From Acidisarcina sp. (GTDB lineage Bacteria; Acidobacteriota; Blastocatellia; Pyrinomonadales; Pyrinomonadaceae), in NCBI GenBank assembly GCA_021155145.1, contig JAJNPX010000228.1, forward strand, positions 1-17,680: a DNA stretch of 17,680 bases, in the 5' to 3' direction. Below the pieces are notes generated by a model. That model was not told the DNA's origin. It was given only the letters and a program-made list of their open reading frames with translations, and did not search any database. Shown piece by piece: positions 1 through 6,517 of the stretch. The position numbers and the translations under genes were made by a program. The first letter of the stretch is position 1; every line of letters begins with the position of its first letter.

Positions 1-768
1 GACGAAAAGCGCCAGAACATTCCCTGGGTAAGGGCGAGAAACTCGAACGGCGAGGTCACGGAATACCTGGCCAAGGACACGGTATTTAGCGAGCAACAGA
101 TAAATGTGGCAGAGAAGCGGAAAATGGACTGCATCGACTGCCACAATCGCCCGACCCATCAGTATCTGTCACCCAATAGGGCCGTCGATCAGGCCATGGC
201 GGCCAACCGCATCGACACGAGCCTTCCCTTCATTAAGGCTAAGGCGGTCGAGACGCTCTCGAAGCCTTATACGACCACTGATGAGGCCGTGAACACGATC
301 TCCGCCGATCTTATCGCGTACTATCAGTCCACATACGCCGACGTGTACGCAAATAAAAGGCCTTCGGTGGATGCCGCCATCGCCGAGGTTCAGCGGATCT
401 ATCAAACTTACTTTTTCCCGGAGATGCGAACGGATTGGACCAGCCACATCGACAACATCGGACACTTCAACGCTCAGGGTTGCTTTCGGTGCCATGACGG
501 CCAGCATTTCAGCCGCGAAGGCAAGGTGATCCGAAACGACTGCGCGGTATGTCATACTACCCTGGACCAGACCTTTGCCGGGCAACGCATCGTTCCGGCG
601 GACGGGCGTTTCCAGCATCCGGTCAACCTCGGCGATCGGAACACGTGGCAATGCGCCGCCTGTCACAAGGGCGACAGATCATTCCAGCATCCGCTCAACC
701 TTGGCGATATCTCAAGATTCCAATGTGCCGATTGCCATAAAGGCGAAACCTATAAGACATTGAACTAG
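1..768 (+). CDS. Multihaem c-type cytochrome, NapC/NirT-like (5' end missing)
   Basis: The reading frame is open from the first base, so the gene begins outside the window; 255 residues are visible. Five CxxCH haem-binding motifs lie at visible residues 44 (CIDCH, followed by NRPTH), 161 (CFRCH), 181 (CAVCH), 218 (CAACH) and 242 (CADCH). The CIDCHNRPTH block is typical, from family knowledge, of NapC/NirT-like and related membrane-anchored cytochromes that take electrons from quinols; the expected N-terminal membrane anchor and any further haems would be in the missing part. The last two haem modules are near-copies of each other (FQHPxNLGD followed by QCAxCHKG). It converges on the MtrB/MtrA-type pair, so a CymA-like role feeding that conduit is plausible but inferred. 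A GTG at 106 is internal, not the start. Confidence 0.85.
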   Translation, partial: DEKRQNIPWVRARNSNGEVTEYLAKDTVFSEQQINVAEKRKMDCIDCHNRPTHQYLSPNRAVDQAMAANRIDTSLPFIKAKAVETLSKPYTTTDEAVNTISADLIAYYQSTYADVYANKRPSVDAAIAEVQRIYQTYFFPEMRTDWTSHIDNIGHFNAQGCFRCHDGQHFSREGKVIRNDCAVCHTTLDQTFAGQRIVPADGRFQHPVNLGDRNTWQCAACHKGDRSFQHPLNLGDISRFQCADCHKGETYKTLN

Positions 769-786
769 ATCCGCAAGGACAAAACT

Positions 787-830
787 ATGCCGCGGTGCTA
801 TCGGATCTCCCGATCACACCGCGGCATTTT
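787..830. terminator. Bidirectional intrinsic terminator between convergent genes
   Basis: An 11-bp perfect stem (787-797 with 817-827, ATGCCGCGGTG against CACCGCGGCAT) encloses a second 5-bp stem (800-804 with 810-814). It is followed by a T run on the plus strand (827-830) and, read on the minus strand, by AGTTTT. It lies between the stop codons at 768 and 851, so it can end both converging transcripts. Confidence 0.85.
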
Positions 831-850
831 CGCGACTGCTTTAAGTCAAG

Positions 851-2926
851 TTAACGGTCGCCGGCAGTTCTGCCTAAATAGATACGCACCGATGTGTAGG
901 GCATGTGCGCACTGTAATTCTGCGACGCCAGTCCGTAGATAGTGGTCTGCGGAGGATTCTCCTTGTAGTCGTAGTACTGGTAGCCGATGTTCCAGTCGAT
1001 ATAACGATTGACCCTGATGGTCGCCTTGAACTCGGGCATCTTGAAATCGATAGGATATGAACCGATTATTATTGGCGAAGTAAGCGGCGGCAGAGCCAGA
1101 TCGTCGTGTCCGCGGTCCTTGTTCCAGCGATAACTGCCAAAGAATGTGATCCGCTTGTGCGGCCGTGCGTGTACATCGACAAAGAAGTAATTGTCGCGGA
1201 CAAAGAATTGGCTGAGTCCCGCGGTCGCCGGTCCGCCGAGCGGGATCAGGACCGAGACCTCGCTCGTCAGCCAATGGTAATCGTAGCCGCCCGAGACGCT
1301 GACCTCGTTTATCGGATTCCAATCCACCGAACTCGAGAATATGCGGCTCCGCACGTTTGTCACGAATAATGTTGTCGGTGCCGAAATGCTCTGTCCCGGG
1401 TTATCGTTGTCCTTTGTGATGAACGAGAGGTTGACCGCGAACTTGTCAAAATGTGCCCGGCTTCTTACGCGGAAATTCGCAAATTCATAGTTGGCAAGCC
1501 GAGTAAAGACGTTGTCCGCCTTGCCCGCTTCCACATCGGCAAAGATCGTCCAGTTGGATGTAGGCTTCAGCTTAGTGCCGGCAATGAATGTGTGGGTGGA
1601 GTTCTCTGCGTCCTCGGGATCCAGCGTCGGGATCGGCGTACCGAAATTCACGGTCGCGATACCCAATGCGACCTCGCGGTGCGTGTACCGCCATCCGACG
1701 TTAAAGCCGACCCGGTTGTTCACCTGGTAATCGCCTTCAAGCAAGTTCGTATATCGCCGGTAGCGAGTGACCGTGTAGTTGACCTGGTGCGTCGTCGTTC
1801 CGGGAACCGAGATAAGCTGAAAAACATTCCCTCCATTGATGTTAAAGCCGTCGTAGTTGAATGTGTTCGAGAGCCGGAACTTCTCCGCGATCCGCCAGGT
1901 GACGCCCAGATCGGCCCGTGTCTGCAGCCGCTTCGAGTCGCCAAATGCATTATAGGTGTCCACCACGGCGACGTTCGTTGAGTTACGGTAGTTGAGGACC
2001 TCATCAAATGTAAAGTCGGTTGCGACCGCGGCGTACGATACCTTGGCCGTTACGTCAAATACCTTTGCAAAGGTCCGCTGCACGCTGAAAACGCCGAAAT
2101 TCGTATCTCCATCTATCGGATACGTACGCTCCATAGAATCGATCCGAATCGTGTTGCTGGTTACATCACCGGGATCGTTATTAACAAAGAACCGTGTCCG
2201 GTCCCTGAAGGATCGGTACCCGTAAGTCCCTGAAAAATTGAAGCCGAGCACCTTGCCGTCCGCTCCTACGCGGAAGTCGTCTGCCCTGTAGTCCACATCC
2301 TGGAACGCGGGAAAAACATCGCCGCGTGAGATACGCGTTGAGGTAGATCCGGTGCCGTCTGCGAAGTTAAAGGAGTAGCCAACACGAAAACGAATGTTCG
2401 GATTCTGCGGAAGGAGTGTCAGGTCAAAGTCGCCAAAGTTCCGCCGCCGGTCCGCGTTGTGCAGATTGCGGCGGTCGTTGCCGACCGCGTGAGTGTTGAG
2501 GTTATTGAAATATACCGCCCTGCGAATGTTGGCGTCGAAACGGTAATAGCCGTCTCGCTCCATGTTCGCACGGAAGTAGCCGTTCGGGTCGGCTCCCCAC
2601 CCCGAACCTGTGAACATAAGAGAATCAAATACTTTGGAGCCTGACTCGCTCGTATCTTCGATCGTCACACCCGAATCGAAGACGCGAAAGCCGCGTTTGT
2701 AATTGAGATCGCTTCGGTACTTGTTCTCGCTGCCGTTCACCTCGACCCAGCGAGCCCCGATCTCGGCGCTTCCTTTGACCGTGAACCGGTCTTCCGGCGT
2801 CGGGGTCGGTGATTGGGCTATCGCGGACAACGCGAATACGATGAGTGCCGCAAATACGGAAAGGCTCATCACCGGGCGGCAACAGAGTTCTCGAAGTGGA
2901 ATTTGCTTTCTTTTTATGGAGATCAT
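851..2926 (-). CDS. MtrB/PioB-type outer-membrane beta-barrel protein
   Basis: This 691-residue protein has an N-terminal signal peptide (hydrophobic stretch at about residues 19-36, likely cleavage after AIAQ). The rest consists of alternating polar/aromatic strands rich in Y, F, R, N and D, ending in a strand-like segment near the C-terminus, as in large outer-membrane barrels. Its length is close to Shewanella MtrB (about 700 residues). It begins 12 bp after the stop codon of the decahaem cytochrome, the classic arrangement of porin-cytochrome conduits (MtrAB, PioAB, DmsEF), where the barrel sheathes the cytochrome and lets electrons cross the outer membrane. I see no cysteine pair in the mature part, unlike the N-terminal CxxC of Shewanella MtrB. 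The ATG at 2926 has an AGGGG upstream. The family call rests on context and composition more than on a single motif. Confidence 0.82.
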   Translation of the reverse strand: MISIKRKQIPLRELCCRPVMSLSVFAALIVFALSAIAQSPTPTPEDRFTVKGSAEIGARWVEVNGSENKYRSDLNYKRGFRVFDSGVTIEDTSESGSKVFDSLMFTGSGWGADPNGYFRANMERDGYYRFDANIRRAVYFNNLNTHAVGNDRRNLHNADRRRNFGDFDLTLLPQNPNIRFRVGYSFNFADGTGSTSTRISRGDVFPAFQDVDYRADDFRVGADGKVLGFNFSGTYGYRSFRDRTRFFVNNDPGDVTSNTIRIDSMERTYPIDGDTNFGVFSVQRTFAKVFDVTAKVSYAAVATDFTFDEVLNYRNSTNVAVVDTYNAFGDSKRLQTRADLGVTWRIAEKFRLSNTFNYDGFNINGGNVFQLISVPGTTTHQVNYTVTRYRRYTNLLEGDYQVNNRVGFNVGWRYTHREVALGIATVNFGTPIPTLDPEDAENSTHTFIAGTKLKPTSNWTIFADVEAGKADNVFTRLANYEFANFRVRSRAHFDKFAVNLSFITKDNDNPGQSISAPTTLFVTNVRSRIFSSSVDWNPINEVSVSGGYDYHWLTSEVSVLIPLGGPATAGLSQFFVRDNYFFVDVHARPHKRITFFGSYRWNKDRGHDDLALPPLTSPIIIGSYPIDFKMPEFKATIRVNRYIDWNIGYQYYDYKENPPQTTIYGLASQNYSAHMPYTSVRIYLGRTAGDR

Positions 2927-2938
2927 TGTTCCGTACCC

Positions 2939-3976
2939 CTATCTGAAGAAATCCTTATTGCTGTTAGAACCGTGGATCTGCGAGTGGCAGACCGTACAGT
3001 TCTGTGTCCGAATGCTCGTTTGCGTATGCGGCCCGGTCGGGATGTTCGGGTCGAGTTCGACGTTCTCGATGTTCGTATGACACTCGAGACAGAGTTGTCT
3101 TACCGAACTTCGCTTGAGCAGTTTCGGGTTATTCGATCCATGCGGCGAGTGGCATGTCGCACATCCCTCGATCTTCAACGCTGCGTGTTCGAAAACGAAC
3201 GGGCCCTGCATCTGCGTATGGCACCGGACGCAAGCCTGGTCACTTCCAAGTGCGAGCCGAGCCTGTTTGCTCTCAAACCCGCCGTGCGGATTGTGGCAGT
3301 CGCTGCAGGTCATCGTCCCCTCGAGCACCTTGTGGTGAAAGGGCTTCGAGAATTGCGCTTTCGTCTCAGAGTGGCAGCCGATGCAAAGCTGAGGTTCGCT
3401 ATTTTTCAACATCGCCCTATTGGCGAGGCTGGGGCGTTGCTCAGCGGCTTCGCCGATCAGCGTCATCGAACCCGGACGCTGCGGCCCGTAGCTTGGCCCG
3501 TGTGCCGAATGGCAATCCGTACAGCCGATGTTGTTTCGCCAGTGATCGCCACGGCGGAAATTATTGTGGGCCTCTTTGCCCGAGTGGCATGCGAGGCAGC
3601 TTTCGGAAACGGCCTTTGAGTCCATTCCCGCGAATACTTTGATCTTTGTCTTGTCGCCGCCGCCTTCGACGTGCTCTTTACCGGGCCCGTGGCACGATTC
3701 GCAGCCGACGACCTTGCCTTTCCATCCCGGCAGGTCGCCGAGCTTGCCGTGGGTCGTTTTGGCCACCGCGTTGAATTGATCTTCGTGACACGCCTTACAG
3801 GTCTCGCTCCCGACATATCGATCGTCGAGATATGAGTCCACTTTGGCGGCAGGATCGGGCATCTCCGATGCCGAAAGCCGTATGGACGGCGAAGCGAACA
3901 TGCTCGCGATCCAGAGGAGCAGGACAACGGAGAACGTGAATAAAACTGTGAGTTTGAGGTTTTTTGCAGTAACCAT
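2939..3976 (-). CDS. DmsE/MtrA-type decahaem c-type cytochrome
   Basis: The 345-residue protein has ten CxxCH motifs, at residues 60, 92, 127, 152, 198, 224, 249, 272, 296 and 327, after an N-terminal hydrophobic signal or anchor (about residues 8-29). Ten haems in about 300 residues, with SPHG/NPHGG spacers after several motifs, is the pattern of MtrA, DmsE and PioA, periplasmic cytochromes that insert into an MtrB-type barrel and carry electrons across the outer membrane. The ATG at 3976 is chosen because GGAGG lies 9 nt upstream and the signal peptide follows at once; the longer frame to 4081 would run into the preceding gene. It forms an operon with the barrel gene. A TGTGA-N6-TCACA operator sits about 90 bp upstream of the start, so a CRP-type regulator probably controls it. 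Confidence 0.92.
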   Translation of the reverse strand: MVTAKNLKLTVLFTFSVVLLLWIASMFASPSIRLSASEMPDPAAKVDSYLDDRYVGSETCKACHEDQFNAVAKTTHGKLGDLPGWKGKVVGCESCHGPGKEHVEGGGDKTKIKVFAGMDSKAVSESCLACHSGKEAHNNFRRGDHWRNNIGCTDCHSAHGPSYGPQRPGSMTLIGEAAEQRPSLANRAMLKNSEPQLCIGCHSETKAQFSKPFHHKVLEGTMTCSDCHNPHGGFESKQARLALGSDQACVRCHTQMQGPFVFEHAALKIEGCATCHSPHGSNNPKLLKRSSVRQLCLECHTNIENVELDPNIPTGPHTQTSIRTQNCTVCHSQIHGSNSNKDFFR

Positions 3977-4066
3977 ATTGGTTCGCCTCCTGTTTGATCC
4001 GGCTAAACGTATTGGCTGGAACAAATTGAAACCGTCTGAGACTAACACGTAACAAAACGACAATGC

Positions 4067-4082
4067 TGTGACAAGGGTCACA
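4067..4082. promoter_or_regulatory. CRP-type operator upstream of the conduit operon
   Basis: TGTGA-CAAGGG-TCACA is an exact match to the TGTGA-N6-TCACA operator used by CRP-like dimers (also by HcpR-type regulators). Its centre is about 98 bp upstream of the decahaem cytochrome start. The half at 4078-4082 overlaps the stop codon of the upstream sensor gene. A sister copy lies at 4607-4622. Confidence 0.75.
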
Positions 4083-4533
4083 TCGGGAGCCGTTCTTCCG
4101 GCGTGTTCCCTTTCTTCAATACTTTTAGGATCGAGGTTATTCTCGCCGCAAAGAGTTCGAGAAGATCGATCCTGAATTTCTCATCGCCTGCCAGCGTCTC
4201 TTCCACTTGCCTTGACGAGATCGTCCCCAGCGTCCCTTGCGATGTCGCGATCACGCCATAACGAAAGGGCCGCGACGCGAGTAGTTCGGGAAGGCCTATC
4301 AAGATCTCGGTCGGGCGGGAGATGGGGGTCGTACCCGATCCGCTGCGGGAAAAGACCGCGATGTTGCCGCTCATAACGACGATGAGCGAATCCGGAATAT
4401 CGCCCTCCGCAACGATCACATCCCCCGCCACGAAAGCCTTTGGGCGCATCTCCGAGATCCCGAGCATCCGGGGATGGAATTCGACCTCAGGCAGAAACAA
4501 AGGCGTAAATGGTCTGGTAGTTTGACGGGCCAT
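4078..4533 (-). CDS. Stand-alone cyclic-nucleotide-binding-fold protein (no DNA-binding domain)
   Basis: This 151-residue protein matches the N-terminal sensor half of Crp/Fnr regulators: FVAGDVIVAEGDIPDSLIVVMSG, a beta-roll stretch, then a helical end (about residues 120-142) resembling the dimerisation helix. There it stops, with no helix-turn-helix. The phosphate-binding cassette of true cAMP binders is not evident. It lies between the FNR-like regulator gene and the conduit operon, with a CRP-type operator both before it (4607-4622) and across its stop codon (4067-4082). No clear Shine-Dalgarno precedes the ATG at 4533. Possible roles are a ligand-sensing partner or heterodimerisation modulator of the adjacent regulators; that is inference. 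A decayed regulator is possible, but I see no helix-turn-helix remnant in the short gap downstream. Confidence 0.75.
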   Translation of the reverse strand: MARQTTRPFTPLFLPEVEFHPRMLGISEMRPKAFVAGDVIVAEGDIPDSLIVVMSGNIAVFSRSGSGTTPISRPTEILIGLPELLASRPFRYGVIATSQGTLGTISSRQVEETLAGDEKFRIDLLELFAARITSILKVLKKGNTPEERLPM

Positions 4534-4606
4534 GTGAACATACGTTATGCATCACGATAACTATGCCACTTTTATCCCGTCGGCGATGACATGGGATACG
4601 CACGGC

Positions 4607-4622
4607 TGTGACGACGGTCACA
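4607..4622. promoter_or_regulatory. CRP-type operator upstream of the stand-alone sensor gene
   Basis: TGTGA-CGACGG-TCACA is an exact TGTGA-N6-TCACA palindrome (7-bp arms CTGTGAC/GTCACAG with a 4-bp centre). Its centre is about 82 bp upstream of the ATG at 4533. The half at 4618-4622 includes the stop codon of the upstream regulator gene. On the minus strand it agrees with the 4067-4082 copy over 18 of 22 bases, beyond the palindrome itself. Confidence 0.75.
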
Positions 4623-5361
4623 GAACGTCGCGCGATTTGCTCCCGATAGACAACTCGAGATTGCGGAAACTTGGAATGTAGAGGTCGGAACCCTTGAGCT
4701 TTATCAAACCGCGGTTGCGAAAATCCGTCAGAACGCGGGTAACCGTCTCGCGCGAACTTCCGATCATCTCGCTGACCTCTTCGTGGGTGTAACGAAACTT
4801 GACCTTGAAGCCATCGTTATCGGTCCTTACCGTGGGAAGGTCGCCGCTGCACCAGTCAAGCATTAGCTGCGCCAGCTTGTCGGCAACCGAACTTGAGAGC
4901 ACGAAAGTCCTGACCTGATGGCACGCATCGATGTATCGCGAACTTAATTGGCGGATCGCACTCATCGCGATCTCAGGATGCTCGCGGATCAGGCGCAGAA
5001 TGTCGCCTTTTGAGATGAAGTTTGCCTGACACGGTTGTATGACCTCGGCCGATGCCTCGTGCGACTCTCCCGAAATAACGGAGCTGAGTCCAAGAAGCTC
5101 GCCCGGGCGCGCAATGTGGAGGATCACCACCTTCCCTTCCTTCGAGCACGTATATAGCTTGACTTCCCCCTGGCAAAGCAAATACACCCCGTTCGCCGGC
5201 TGACCCTCGATAAAGAGCATCGAGCCGGAAGAGTATGCGTTCGATATCTTGGCGGATTCTACAAGTCGGAGCTTTTCAAGTGCTACATCACAAAAGTATC
5301 CGGTGTCACGGTGATCACATTCCGAGCAGTTATGTTCGACCATAAGGTGTTGCGGGATCAA
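4618..5361 (-). CDS. Crp/Fnr-family regulator with FNR-like cysteines and CRP-like recognition helix
   Basis: Numbered from the start used here (247 aa): cysteines at 12, 15 and 24 (C-x2-C-x8-C), a cyclic-nucleotide-binding fold at about 35-140 containing C111 in the position of FNR's fourth ligand, a dimer helix, and a C-terminal helix-turn-helix (about 192-220) with SSRETVTRVL. Four cysteines so placed suggest an oxygen- or NO-sensitive Fe-S cluster. The recognition helix has the R-E-x3-R set (204, 205, 209) that CRP uses to read TGTGA. Two exact TGTGA-N6-TCACA sites lie just downstream, so it is the likely regulator of the conduit genes. The start is uncertain: TTG 5361 has GGAGG 8 nt upstream; GTG 5400 (260 aa) and ATG 5343 are alternatives in the same frame. 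Confidence 0.9.
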   Translation of the reverse strand: MIPQHLMVEHNCSECDHRDTGYFCDVALEKLRLVESAKISNAYSSGSMLFIEGQPANGVYLLCQGEVKLYTCSKEGKVVILHIARPGELLGLSSVISGESHEASAEVIQPCQANFISKGDILRLIREHPEIAMSAIRQLSSRYIDACHQVRTFVLSSSVADKLAQLMLDWCSGDLPTVRTDNDGFKVKFRYTHEEVSEMIGSSRETVTRVLTDFRNRGLIKLKGSDLYIPSFRNLELSIGSKSRDVL

Positions 5362-5412
5362 TTCGTTTTCCTCCGGTTCTGGCCTTGGAACGATTAACAC
5401 CTTCGCCTACGC

Positions 5413-5430
5413 GTGTATATCGTGTATATC
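5413..5430. repeat. Tandem 9-bp direct repeat
   Basis: GTGTATATC occurs twice without a gap (5413-5421 and 5422-5430), just before the GTG-start option of the Crp/Fnr regulator. Read on the minus strand each copy offers a TATACA hexamer, so the repeat may give two overlapping -10 elements. Confidence 0.6.
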
Positions 5431-5451
5431 CGATTTAGGCCGTAAAGGCAA
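5423..5451 (-). promoter_or_regulatory. Candidate sigma-70-like promoter for the Crp/Fnr regulator gene
   Basis: On the minus strand TTGCCT (5451-5446) is followed after 17 bp by TATACA (5428-5423), each matching 4 of 6 consensus bases with ideal spacing. The implied transcript start is near 5416, upstream of both the GTG (5400) and TTG (5361) start options. Confidence 0.4.
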
Positions 5452-5456
5452 TGCCC

Positions 5457-5474
5457 TGCAATTCTAAAATTGCA
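5457..5474. promoter_or_regulatory. Perfect 18-bp palindrome, candidate operator
   Basis: TGCAATT-CTAA-AATTGCA has two perfect 7-bp arms around a 4-bp centre. It lies directly upstream of the candidate promoter at 5423-5451, in the space between two divergent Crp/Fnr genes. It does not match the TGTGA or ATGA operators in this window. The regulator is unknown; the size suits a dimeric helix-turn-helix protein. Confidence 0.5.
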
Positions 5475-5567
5475 ACTGATGTGCCGAACAAAGCCCTCGC
5501 AAAACCGCTGGTACACTGTGATCAGCCAATAATTCAGGCACTCTCGCGCGTAATCATTCCGCTCAAC

Positions 5568-5583
5568 TGTGAAGTAATCCACA
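5568..5583. promoter_or_regulatory. Imperfect CRP-type operator between divergent regulator genes
   Basis: TGTGA-AGTAAT-CCACA matches 9 of 10 defined bases of TGTGA-N6-TCACA. It lies between the two divergent Crp/Fnr genes, where auto- or cross-regulation would be expected. One mismatch and AT-rich surroundings make a chance match possible. Confidence 0.4.
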
Positions 5584-5758
5584 CCTGATCTGCCGAATCA
5601 TCAGTGTGCGGATAAATGCCCTTTGCCGAGCCAACACGACAGAGATCCGGCGCCCGACATTTAACTTCGTCCTGATCGATCTACTAAGCGGCTCAACGGG
5701 CAACGTTTCTCTCAAGAATGGACATTCAGTAGAAAAACGAACAAAATTGCCTTTTCAA

Positions 5759-6403
5759 ATGGATAACCTGCTAAAGAATTTGAGCGCCGAACTTGCGGAC
5801 ACGATCAGACGCTCGGGGACGACAAAATCGTTCGCTCCCAACCAATCCATTTTTTTCGAAGGCGATACTTCGACCTTCCTGCCGATCGTCATATCAGGTA
5901 CGGTCAAACTCGTCAGGTTTCCCGAGGCCGGGAAGGAGGTCATTCTCGGTCTGTTTCATTCTGGTGAAGCCTTTGCGATACCACCGGCAATGGACGGTAA
6001 GAGATTCCCGGCGACCGCGGTTGCCATCGAGAAGAGCGACCTTCTGCTGATCCCGCGCGAGACGTTCTTGGAGTTGATGAGTTCGTCCCAGGAGTTTTCG
6101 GCGGCGATCATGACCAGAATGTGTGGAATTCTGCGCGATCGCGTCGACACGGTCCAGATACTCGCTACCTCATCCGCAGAGCAGCGAGTCGTGAATGTTT
6201 TGCTGCGTCTGGCGGGAGAGATCCGAGCCGATGAGGTGAAGGAGATAGCCTATCGTCGGCTGGACATAGCCGAAATGGCCGGACTTTCGCTCGAGGCGAC
6301 TATTCGCGCGATCCGCAAACTAGCCGACAGGGGTTGTCTTAGTATCGTTGGCGGGCGAATATACATCGAAACGACCGATCAACTGCGTGAACTGGTCCGA
6401 TGA
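5759..6403 (+). CDS. Crp/Fnr-family transcriptional regulator with FNR/DNR-like recognition helix
   Basis: This 214-residue protein has a cyclic-nucleotide-binding fold (residues 20-110, including the ISGTVKLVR beta-roll motif), a long dimerisation helix (about 112-140) and a helix-turn-helix (about 166-195). The recognition helix SLEATIRAIRKL keeps the E and R of the family (E179, R183) but has Leu178 where CRP has Arg180. FNR has Val there, which fits a half-site ending in TGA without the extra G. It lacks the FNR cysteine set, so a cluster sensor is unlikely; haem- or NO-sensing DNR-like function is possible. The ATG at 5759 is chosen for family length; the frame continues upstream to GTG 5606, and no clear ribosome-binding site marks either. 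Two ATGA-N6-TCAT sites follow at the next promoters, making it their likely activator. Confidence 0.85.
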   Translation: MDNLLKNLSAELADTIRRSGTTKSFAPNQSIFFEGDTSTFLPIVISGTVKLVRFPEAGKEVILGLFHSGEAFAIPPAMDGKRFPATAVAIEKSDLLLIPRETFLELMSSSQEFSAAIMTRMCGILRDRVDTVQILATSSAEQRVVNVLLRLAGEIRADEVKEIAYRRLDIAEMAGLSLEATIRAIRKLADRGCLSIVGGRIYIETTDQLRELVR

Positions 6404-6443
6404 TTAACATCCATGCAGGTCATGAACGAAATTTGCCGAAAAG

Positions 6444-6457
6444 ATGATCCGGGTCAT
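6444..6457. promoter_or_regulatory. ATGA-N6-TCAT operator and promoter of the DUF7009-type gene
   Basis: ATGATCCGGGTCAT is a near-perfect 14-bp palindrome (ideal form ATGACCCGGGTCAT). If its centre (6450.5) is at -41.5, the usual class II activator position, transcription would start near 6492; a TATCGT hexamer (4 of 6) then falls exactly at 6480-6485. The gene starts at 6518. The sister site is at 6922-6935. Confidence 0.6.
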
Positions 6458-6517
6458 ATCGCATCCGTTCTGATTTAGCTATCGTAATTCTAGTTTGTTC
6501 TTACATGCGAGTACGCC

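Larger units (their letters stand above)
5362..5758. other. Divergent intergenic region between two Crp/Fnr genes
   Basis: About 400 bp hold no convincing gene. Short open frames here (for example 5394-5582 on the minus strand) lack protein-like composition. The region contains the promoter candidate, tandem 9-bp repeat, 18-bp palindrome and imperfect CRP-type site listed separately. The part from about 5584 to 5758 may hold the plus-strand regulator's leader; I see no further clear signal there. Confidence 0.55.

Noticed and set aside
2813..3619. A 268-codon plus-strand frame
   Set aside because: It lies opposite the decahaem cytochrome and the barrel signal peptide; its residues are Arg/Ala-rich with no domain pattern.
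3977..4081. N-terminal extension of the decahaem cytochrome
   Set aside because: It would overlap the preceding gene's stop and place 35 residues before the signal peptide; the internal ATG has a strong GGAGG.
5304..5319. TGTCA-N6-TCACA, a near match to the CRP-type operator
   Set aside because: It lies inside the regulator's coding region over the conserved cysteine segment and has a mismatch at the key G; codon constraint explains it.
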